Below, piece by piece: positions 7,373-12,790 of a stretch of 12,790 bases of DNA. The notes under the pieces are model-generated. The model was not told where the DNA came from. It saw only the letters and a program-made list of their open reading frames with translations, and did no database searches. Made by a program: the position numbers and the translations under genes. This DNA comes from Actinomycetota bacterium (lineage in GTDB: Bacteria; Actinomycetota; Actinomycetes; Nanopelagicales; Nanopelagicaceae), in contig WLNM01000022.1 of NCBI GenBank assembly GCA_009699825.1, positions 1 through 12,790 of the forward strand. The letters are read 5' to 3'. Positions within the stretch are counted from its first letter, which is position 1. Each line of letters opens with the position of its first letter.

Positions 7373-8874
7373 GCGCTCTAACGTATGACGATGTTATGGC
7401 AAAGTACGAACCTGTGCTTGGACTAGAAGTCCACGTTGAATTAAATACCCACTCCAAAATGTTCTGTGGCTGCAGCACTATTTTCGGTGCTGAACCAAAT
7501 ACACAAACATGTCCTGTCTGTTTGGCACTTCCTGGCGCACTTCCAGTAGTTAATGAAAAAGCAATCGAATCTACAATTTTAATCGGCTTGGCCCTTAATT
7601 GCTCTATTGCTCCATTTAGCAGATTTGCTCGCAAGAATTACTTCTATCCAGATATGCCTAAGAATTTTCAAATTTCGCAATATGACGAACCAATTTGTGT
7701 CAATGGTTACGTCGATGTTGAAATCGATACGGATGAAGGTCCACAGAGTTTTAGAATTGAAATCGAACGTGTACATATGGAAGAAGACACCGGTAAATCA
7801 CTTCACGTGGGTGGTTCAACAGGTCGAATTCATGGAGCTGATTACTCACTGCTTGATTACAACCGAGCCGGAATTCCACTCGTTGAAATTGTCACAAAAA
7901 TTGTTCCTGGCACAGGAAAATATGCACCTGAAGTCGCAAAGGCTTATGTTGCCGAGTTGCGAGATATATTGCGATCACTTGGTGTCAGCGATGTAAAAAT
8001 GGAGCAGGGCTCACTACGTTGCGATGCCAACGTCTCACTTCGCTTAATTGGCTCTGATGTATTAGGAACACGAAGTGAAACTAAGAACGTAAACTCTCTG
8101 CGCTCTGTCGAGCGGGCTGTTCGCGGTGAAATGATCCGTCATGCCGAATTGCTCAATGATGGAAAAAAAGTTAAGCAAGAGACCCGTCACTTCCAAGAAG
8201 ACACTGGCTTAACGCGCTCTGGCCGTTCAAAAGAACAAGCCGAAGATTATCGTTATTTCCCAGAACCAGATTTAGTGCCAGTTGCACCGGATGCGAAGTG
8301 GATTGAAACACTACGTGCAGGTTTACCTGAGCGACCATCACTTCGTCGAAAGCGTTTACAAGAGCAGTGGTCCGTTCCAGATAAAGAAATGGCAGCGATG
8401 ATCAACGCTGATGTTCTCAATATTGTCGAAGAAACTGTGCTCTTAGGTGCTGATCCAACAAAAGCACGATCATGGTGGCTTGGTGAGATTTCTCGATTGG
8501 CAAATGAAAAAGAAGTTGCGATTTCAGAGTTAGCAATAACTGCCAATGATGTTGCAGAAATTGTTTCTCTTGTTGCGCAAGGCGAACTTACGGACAAACT
8601 TGCACGTCAAGTTGTTGAAGGAGTCATTGCAGGAGAAGGCAGTCCTGCTCAAGTTATTGCTTCTCGTGGAATCAAAGTAGTTAATGATGACGGCGCACTG
8701 ATGGCTGCGATTGAAAAAGTTTGCTCTGAACAATCTGAAACTGCTGACAAAGTACGCAATGGACACCTACCTGCAGCCGGTGCACTAATTGGGGCAGTCA
8801 TGAAAGAAACAAAGGGCCAAGCAGATGCTGCTCGAGTTCGAGAGCTTCTACTTGGCCACCTTGGTCAAGCCTAG
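7369..8874 (+). CDS. gatB: Aspartyl/glutamyl-tRNA amidotransferase subunit B
   Basis: GatB binds the mischarged tRNA, activates the side-chain carboxylate with ATP and accepts ammonia from GatA. From the chosen start the protein has 501 residues. It shows YEPVLGLEVHVEL near the N-terminus, a zinc-site cysteine set C33/C35 and C48/C51 (MFCGC, CPVC), the HMEEDTGK and DYNRAGIPLVEIV motifs of the cradle domain, then the helical and YqeY-like tail. The ATG at 7369 overlaps the gatA stop (ATGA). A longer in-frame start at 7321 exists, but its 16 extra residues are gatA's 3' end read in another frame and resemble no GatB N-terminus. Whether the complex serves Gln, Asn or both depends on which synthetases the genome has. 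Confidence 0.96.
   Translation: MSALTYDDVMAKYEPVLGLEVHVELNTHSKMFCGCSTIFGAEPNTQTCPVCLALPGALPVVNEKAIESTILIGLALNCSIAPFSRFARKNYFYPDMPKNFQISQYDEPICVNGYVDVEIDTDEGPQSFRIEIERVHMEEDTGKSLHVGGSTGRIHGADYSLLDYNRAGIPLVEIVTKIVPGTGKYAPEVAKAYVAELRDILRSLGVSDVKMEQGSLRCDANVSLRLIGSDVLGTRSETKNVNSLRSVERAVRGEMIRHAELLNDGKKVKQETRHFQEDTGLTRSGRSKEQAEDYRYFPEPDLVPVAPDAKWIETLRAGLPERPSLRRKRLQEQWSVPDKEMAAMINADVLNIVEETVLLGADPTKARSWWLGEISRLANEKEVAISELAITANDVAEIVSLVAQGELTDKLARQVVEGVIAGEGSPAQVIASRGIKVVNDDGALMAAIEKVCSEQSETADKVRNGHLPAAGALIGAVMKETKGQADAARVRELLLGHLGQA
8851..8869 (+). other. Short hairpin at the gatB / MFS convergent junction
   Basis: CTTGGCCA at 8851-8858 pairs with TGGTCAAG at 8862-8869 (8 bp, one G-U) around a 3-nt loop, ending three bases before the gatB stop. 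No T-run follows on either strand, so it is not a standard intrinsic terminator. It encodes the last residues of GatB and may be chance. Confidence 0.3.
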
Positions 8875-8878
8875 TTAC

Positions 8879-10333
8879 TTAGTGCGCAACAACGCCTTCT
8901 GTTTCAACCACTGCTTCTTTTCCAATATTAATAAAGAAGAAAAGAACAACTGCACCAACTAATAAGAGCACAGAGCTAACCGTAAACGCCACGGTAAATC
9001 CATGGGTAACTCCAAACGTTTGCGCCTTATCTGGATTAGTACTCATATATGAAGCAGCTGCTGTAGCAGCCACAGTGTTGAGAAGAGCAGTTCCTAAGGA
9101 GCCACCAACTTGTTGGCTTGTATTTAACAGTGCACTTGCTACACCTGCATCACGGTTTCCAACTCCATGAAGTGAAGTGGTTGAGAGTGGGATAAAGACA
9201 AGTGCCATGCCGCTGGACATAATAATTAGCGAGGGCAATACGTGGGTTACATATGAAGTTTCAGGAGTAATACGCGTAAGCATGAGCAAGCCAACAGCTG
9301 CCGCAACTAAACCAGGAACCATCAATGGCTTAGGCCCAACTTTTGGAAGTAATTGCGAAGCAACTCCTGCAAAAACAATGATGCCTGCAGTAAATGGTAA
9401 GAATGCAAAGCCTGAACGTAGTGGTGTGTATCCAAGTACAGTTTGTAAGTACAGACCTAAGAAAAGGAACATTGAAAAGAGTCCCGCACCAACAACGAGT
9501 GAACCCAGATATGAACCACCGCGGTTACGTTCAGTGACCACTCGCATTGGCATCAATGGGTTTGCGACTTTGCTCTCGATCAATACAAATGCGATTAAGA
9601 GAATTACAGCACCACCAAGGAATGTCAGCGTTGTTCCATTTGACCAACCCTTGCGTGCGGCTTCATTAAAACCGTAGACGAGTGCGAATAAACCAGCTGA
9701 AGCAGTAAGAACACCTGGCAAGTCATAACTGTGGTCTCCGCCTGCTTTAGATTCGTGGACATACTTAATAGCCAAGAGCGCAGCAGCGATTGCAATAGGA
9801 ACATTAACTCCAAGGCACCAGCGCCATGAGAAATACTCAGTGAGTGTTCCACCGAGAATTAATCCAATGGCTGCGCCACCACCTGAAATTGCACCGTATA
9901 CACCAAATGCACGTGCACGTTCTTTTGGATCAGTAAATGTAACGCTGACAATTGAAAGAGCCGCAGGTGCCAACAATGCACCAAACACACCTTGTAATCC
10001 GCGTGATGCAAAGAGAAGCGCTTGAGTTGATGCGATTCCACCCAGAGCAGATGCTGCAGCAAAACCAATTAAACCAATAATAAAAATTTTCTTACGGCCT
10101 ACGAAGTCTGCGATACGTCCGCCTAGTAGAAGTAGTGAACCAAAAGCGAGTGTGTAAGCCGTAATGACCCATTGCTGATTTGCATCGGAAATACCGAGGT
10201 CAGCCTTTGCACTTGGAATTGCAATATTCACGATTGAGCTATCAAGCACAACCATTAATTGAGCGACAGCGATGACGAGAAGTGTGCGCCAGCGATCTGG
10301 TGCCTGGCCTGCTGGATAGTGTGGGTTGGTCAT
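8879..10333 (-). CDS. MFS transporter, DHA2 (EmrB/QacA) family, 14-TM type
   Basis: The 484-residue protein is an integral membrane exporter of the major facilitator superfamily, most likely a proton-driven antiporter. Features are the DHA2 motif LDSSIVNIAIP (30-40) in the first helix, motif A GGRIADFVGRKK (71-82) in the loop after helix 2, and a glycine-rich motif C region at about 148-163 followed by FSWRW. Hydrophobic segments along the whole length are consistent with 14 helices. The ATG at 10333 has GGAG (10341-10344 on the minus strand) 7 nt upstream, so unlike ilvD it looks Shine-Dalgarno led. It converges on gatB with a 4-bp gap and diverges from ilvD across 55 bp. The substrate cannot be told; drug, dye or metabolite export are all possible. 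Confidence 0.9.
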   Translation of the reverse strand: MTNPHYPAGQAPDRWRTLLVIAVAQLMVVLDSSIVNIAIPSAKADLGISDANQQWVITAYTLAFGSLLLLGGRIADFVGRKKIFIIGLIGFAAASALGGIASTQALLFASRGLQGVFGALLAPAALSIVSVTFTDPKERARAFGVYGAISGGGAAIGLILGGTLTEYFSWRWCLGVNVPIAIAAALLAIKYVHESKAGGDHSYDLPGVLTASAGLFALVYGFNEAARKGWSNGTTLTFLGGAVILLIAFVLIESKVANPLMPMRVVTERNRGGSYLGSLVVGAGLFSMFLFLGLYLQTVLGYTPLRSGFAFLPFTAGIIVFAGVASQLLPKVGPKPLMVPGLVAAAVGLLMLTRITPETSYVTHVLPSLIIMSSGMALVFIPLSTTSLHGVGNRDAGVASALLNTSQQVGGSLGTALLNTVAATAAASYMSTNPDKAQTFGVTHGFTVAFTVSSVLLLVGAVVLFFFINIGKEAVVETEGVVAH

Positions 10334-10376
10334 GCAAAAGCTCCAATTCAGATTAAATTTATTGTTGTTAAGAGGA

Positions 10377-10382
10377 TAGAAT
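10377..10382 (+). promoter_or_regulatory. Putative -10 box for ilvD (leaderless)
   Basis: TAGAAT is a strong TANNNT box followed by six bases and the ilvD ATG at 10389, the same layout as gatC. AGAGGA at 10371-10376 is 12 bases from the ATG, too far for a ribosome site and upstream of the predicted transcript start. No convincing -35 is seen. A small inverted repeat GATA-N4-TATC (10375-10386) covers the box. Confidence 0.55.
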
Positions 10383-10388
10383 TATCTC

Positions 10389-12062
10389 ATGTCTAACATG
10401 AAGCCGCGCTCTGGTCTTGTCACAGATGGATTAGAACGCGCACCAGCACGAGGAATGTTACGTGCTGTGGGAATGGGAGATGAAGATTGGGTTAAACCTC
10501 AGATTGGTATTGCATCGTCCTGGAATGAAATTACTCCCTGCAATCTTTCACTTGATCGCTTGGCTAAAGCTTCACGCCAGGGTGTTATTGATGCCGGGGG
10601 ATTTCCAATGCAATTTGGAACAATCTCTGTTTCTGATGGAATCGCAATGGGCCACGAAGGTATGCACTTTTCTTTAGTCTCACGTGAAGTGATTGCAGAC
10701 TCTGTCGAAACAGTTATGCAAGCCGAACGACTAGATGGAATGGTTACTTTTGCTGGTTGCGATAAATCGCTTCCAGGAATGATGATGGCCGCTGCACGCA
10801 TCGATGTAGCAAGCGTATTCGTTTATGCAGGGTCAACTCTTCCAGGACAATTAGATGGCAAAGATGTCACGATTATTGACGCATTCGAAGCAGTTGGTGC
10901 GTGTGCACGTGGCTTGATTACACAAGAACGCGTGGACCAAATCGAACGTGCAATATGTCCGGGCGAAGGCGCCTGTGGTGGAATGTACACAGCAAACACA
11001 ATGGCAACTGTTGGAGAAGCAATTGGATTATCACTTCCAGGTTCTGCAGCGCCTCCAGCTGTTGATCGTCGCCGCGATGCATTTGCCGTCAAATCAGGAG
11101 CCGCAGTAGTTAATTTAATTAAGCAAGGAATTACAACGCGCGATATTTTGACCAAGCGCGCTTTTGAAAATGCAATTACTGCAGTGATGGCACTTGGTGG
11201 CTCAACAAATGCAGTATTGCACTTATTAGCGATTGCTCACGAAGCTGACGTTGACTTATCACTCGATGACTTCCATCGAATTGGTTCAAAGGTTCCTTTG
11301 CTTGGAGATCTCAAACCATTTGGTCGATTCGTCATGAGTGACCTCGATAAGGTCGGCGGGATTCCAGTTGTACTCAAAGGATTACTAGATGCTGGTTTAT
11401 TACATGGTGACACATTAACTGTCACTGGAAAAACAATGGCGGAAAATCTGGCTGAAATTAATCCACCAGATCCAGATGGCGAAATTTTGCGCGCAATGTC
11501 TAAACCACTTTCAACAGATATTGGTATAACAATTCTTAAGGGTTCACTCGCACCAGATGGCGCAGTTTGTAAAACAGCGGGTATTGGAGTTGATACATTC
11601 GAAGGACCAGCGCGCGTTTTCGAACGCGAACAAGTAGCGATGCAGGCACTCGAAGATGGAACTATTCAGGCCGGGGACGTAATTGTAATTCGCTATGAAG
11701 GTCCAAAGGGCGGACCAGGAATGCGCGAGATGCTTATGATCACCGGTGCAATAAAAGGTGCTGGTCTTGGTAAATCAGTCCTGCTCTTAACAGATGGAAG
11801 ATTCTCCGGAGGTTCAACTGGATTGTGCGTTGGCCACGTAGCACCAGAAGCTGTTGATGGCGGACCAATTGCATTTATTAAAGATGGCGATCGCATAAAG
11901 ATTGATACGGTTAATCGCACGTTAGATTTATTGGTCGATGCAGCCGAACTAGAAAAACGAAAAGTTGGTTGGAAGCCGCTGCCACATAAATACACCCGCG
12001 GCGTATTGGCTAAATACTCCAAACTTGTCGGATCTGCCTCAAAAGGTGCGGTCTGCGACTAA
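10389..12062 (+). CDS. ilvD: Dihydroxy-acid dehydratase
   Basis: IlvD dehydrates 2,3-dihydroxy-isovalerate and 2,3-dihydroxy-3-methylvalerate to the 2-keto acids, the third common step of valine and isoleucine synthesis. The 557-residue protein has the iron-sulfur ligands C51 (NEITPCN), C124 (GCDKS) and C196 (CPGEGACGG), Mg-binding D83 and D125, a lysine K126 of the kind that is carbamylated, and the catalytic serine S473 in GRFSGGSTG. Three cysteines in this pattern fit the [2Fe-2S] type known from mycobacteria. The ATG at 10389 is preferred over the in-frame ATG at 10398 because it lies six bases after a TAGAAT box. The gene is followed by the ilvB leader with no terminator between, so some transcripts may run into the attenuator. 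Confidence 0.97.
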   Translation: MSNMKPRSGLVTDGLERAPARGMLRAVGMGDEDWVKPQIGIASSWNEITPCNLSLDRLAKASRQGVIDAGGFPMQFGTISVSDGIAMGHEGMHFSLVSREVIADSVETVMQAERLDGMVTFAGCDKSLPGMMMAAARIDVASVFVYAGSTLPGQLDGKDVTIIDAFEAVGACARGLITQERVDQIERAICPGEGACGGMYTANTMATVGEAIGLSLPGSAAPPAVDRRRDAFAVKSGAAVVNLIKQGITTRDILTKRAFENAITAVMALGGSTNAVLHLLAIAHEADVDLSLDDFHRIGSKVPLLGDLKPFGRFVMSDLDKVGGIPVVLKGLLDAGLLHGDTLTVTGKTMAENLAEINPPDPDGEILRAMSKPLSTDIGITILKGSLAPDGAVCKTAGIGVDTFEGPARVFEREQVAMQALEDGTIQAGDVIVIRYEGPKGGPGMREMLMITGAIKGAGLGKSVLLLTDGRFSGGSTGLCVGHVAPEAVDGGPIAFIKDGDRIKIDTVNRTLDLLVDAAELEKRKVGWKPLPHKYTRGVLAKYSKLVGSASKGAVCD

Positions 12063-12085
12063 GCCCGCCCAAATTCTGAGATGTT

Positions 12086-12100
12086 TCAACTTGGGGTTGA
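12086..12100. repeat. Inverted repeat over the putative ilvB -35 region
   Basis: TCAAC at 12086-12090 and GTTGA at 12096-12100 form a perfect 5-bp inverted repeat with a 5-nt spacer; the right arm makes up most of the -35 candidate TTGACG. This could be an operator half-site pair, but five-base arms arise often by chance. Confidence 0.3.
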
Positions 12101-12126
12101 CGCTTTGAGCCTATCTATTGGAGAAT
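12097..12126 (+). promoter_or_regulatory. Putative promoter of the ilvB leader
   Basis: TTGACG at 12097-12102 is a five-of-six match to the -35 consensus. With an 18-bp spacer the -10 would be GAGAAT at 12121-12126, a four-of-six match to TATAAT. It is followed by six bases and the leader-peptide ATG, again the leaderless spacing. Against this, GGAGA at 12120-12124 sits at a good Shine-Dalgarno distance (8 nt) from the same ATG, which would need a start point further upstream. The -35 is the firmer part. Confidence 0.45.
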
Positions 12127-12132
12127 AAAGCC

Positions 12133-12171
12133 ATGACAACACAGTCCAACCGCCTCGTGGTGGTGATTTAA
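12133..12171 (+). CDS. ilvB attenuator leader peptide (12 residues)
   Basis: A 12-codon reading frame encodes MTTQSNRLVVVI. The consecutive Leu-Val-Val-Val-Ile codons at 12154-12168 are the three end products of the branched-chain pathway, the mark of a ribosome-mediated attenuation leader. The R-L-V-V-V run recalls the known ilvB leader peptide of Corynebacterium glutamicum. The stop TAA (12169-12171) is two bases before a strong hairpin, and an intrinsic terminator follows before ilvB. The peptide has no function of its own; the speed of its translation reports the charged tRNA supply. The start is either leaderless or uses GGAGA at 12120-12124. Confidence 0.85.
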   Translation: MTTQSNRLVVVI

Positions 12172-12172
12172 A

Positions 12173-12203
12173 AGCGCGTGATCTAGCAAAACGATCGCGC
12201 GCT
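12173..12203 (+). promoter_or_regulatory. Attenuator hairpin directly after the leader peptide
   Basis: 12173-12183 (AGCGCGTGATC) pairs with 12193-12203 (GATCGCGCGCT) over 11 bp with one U-G pair and a 9-nt loop. It starts two bases after the leader stop codon, so a ribosome at the Val codons or the stop would cover the left arm. It is best read as the pause/protector (1:2) structure of the attenuator. Its right arm ends two bases before the terminator stem. Confidence 0.75.
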
Positions 12204-12204
12204 A

Positions 12205-12229
12205 CCCTCAGTTGATCTGAGGGTTTTTT
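12205..12229 (+). terminator. Attenuator terminator before ilvB
   Basis: CCCTCAG (12205-12211) pairs perfectly with CTGAGGG (12217-12223) around TTGAT and is followed by six T at 12224-12229. An A-U pair (12204/12224) can extend the stem. Placed between a branched-chain leader peptide and ilvB, it should stop transcription when valine, leucine and isoleucine are plentiful. Confidence 0.88.
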
Positions 12230-12269
12230 ACTTTAACGAAGCATCAGGAAAGAAGGGAGAAGAGCAAAA

Positions 12270-12790
12270 GTGAGTACACCGAATGGCACTGCAATGAATG
12301 GTGCAACGAGTTTAGTGAAATCACTTGAAGCCGCAGGTGTCGATGTTATGTTCGGCATTCCTGGTGGTGCAATTCTTCCTGCCTATGATCCAATTTTCGA
12401 CTCATCAATCAGACATATTTTGGTGCGCCACGAACAAGGCGCAGGTCACGCTGCAACTGGATACGCGCAAGTTTCTGGTCGCGCAGGTGTGTGTATCGCA
12501 ACCTCTGGCCCAGGTGCTACAAATTTAGTTACGCCACTTGCAGATGCTGCAATGGATTCTGTTCCGCTGGTTGCAATTACTGGTCAAGTGCCAAGTGCGG
12601 CAATTGGAACAGATGCATTTCAAGAAGCAGATATTCGTGGCATCACGATGCCATTTACCAAACACAATTATTTAGTCACTGATCCTGCAGAAATCCCACG
12701 TGCGATTGCCGAAGCTTTTCATATTGCAACTACTGGTCGCCCAGGTCCAGTGCTTGTAGATATTGCTAAAGATGCACTTCAAAAAGAGAC
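12270..12790 (+). CDS. ilvB: Acetolactate synthase large subunit, 5' part
   Basis: IlvB is the thiamine diphosphate-dependent catalytic subunit of acetohydroxyacid synthase, which condenses pyruvate with pyruvate or 2-ketobutyrate as the first common step of branched-chain amino acid synthesis. The window holds the first 173 codons and is cut by its end. The N-terminal PYR domain shows FGIPGGAILPAYD, the catalytic glutamate E55 in RHEQGAGH, then SGPGATNL, TGQVP and GTDAFQEAD, all hallmarks of the family. The GTG at 12270 is chosen because GGGAG lies at 12255-12259; an in-frame ATG at 12294 is a less likely alternative because it lacks such a site. Expression should depend on the attenuator just upstream. 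The regulatory subunit ilvN would be expected further downstream. Confidence 0.95.
   Translation, partial: MSTPNGTAMNGATSLVKSLEAAGVDVMFGIPGGAILPAYDPIFDSSIRHILVRHEQGAGHAATGYAQVSGRAGVCIATSGPGATNLVTPLADAAMDSVPLVAITGQVPSAAIGTDAFQEADIRGITMPFTKHNYLVTDPAEIPRAIAEAFHIATTGRPGPVLVDIAKDALQKE

Noticed and set aside
9177..9677. 166-codon plus-strand reading frame inside the MFS gene
   Set aside because: It is the antisense shadow of a well-supported membrane protein; its translation has no recognisable domain and no promoter or ribosome site.
12112..12117. TATCTA as the -10 box of the ilvB leader
   Set aside because: It lies only nine bases after the TTGACG -35 and lacks the final T of TANNNT; no better -35 pairs with it, though it cannot be fully excluded.
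12149..12164. Hairpin ACCGCC-TCGT-GGTGGT inside the leader peptide codons as the antiterminator
   Set aside because: It pairs leader codons with each other, would be melted by the translating ribosome, and shares no bases with the terminator.
1..12790. A previously undescribed multi-gene system, CRISPR array, mobile element or RNA gene
   Set aside because: Every long frame that is not a shadow belongs to a known family; I saw no direct-repeat array, transposase or integrase frame, or tRNA/rRNA-like sequence.

Overview
The window is an ordinary housekeeping stretch of a compact, medium-GC chromosome (mid-40s % GC by eye, from two lines counted). It most resembles a free-living actinobacterium of reduced genome, such as the freshwater acI / Nanopelagicales group. 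The reasons are the actinobacterial gene order rplU-rpmA-obg-proB-proA, an Obg protein with a C-terminal OCT domain, gatCAB as one unit, an ilvB leader peptide with an R-L-V-V-V run like that of corynebacteria, and start codons placed 6-7 nt behind TANNNT -10 boxes (leaderless mRNAs). The lineage assignment is an inference.

Layout: the end of rplU and all of rpmA (ribosomal proteins bL21 and bL27) close with a clear intrinsic terminator. obg and proB follow as an ATGA-overlapping pair. A minus-strand gene for a membrane-anchored serine hydrolase (beta-lactamase / NylB-like) overlaps the end of proB tail to tail and lies between proB and its usual partner proA. proA reads rightward from a 33-bp divergent gap. 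Next come gatC, gatA and gatB, the latter two joined by ATGA overlaps. A minus-strand 14-TM MFS transporter of the DHA2 type converges on gatB with a 4-bp gap. Divergent from it is ilvD, followed by a ribosome-mediated attenuator (leader peptide, hairpin, terminator) and the 5' part of ilvB, cut by the window end.

Functionally, proB and proA make the first two steps of proline synthesis. GatCAB amidates mischarged Glu-tRNA(Gln) and/or Asp-tRNA(Asn). IlvD and IlvB belong to valine/leucine/isoleucine synthesis. The most informative regulatory features are the ilvB attenuator, which no ordinary ORF call would show, and a series of putative leaderless promoters at the hydrolase, proA, gatC, ilvD and possibly the ilvB leader peptide. 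I found no mobile element, CRISPR array, tRNA, rRNA or unknown defence-type system, and no gene-free stretch over 300 bases.
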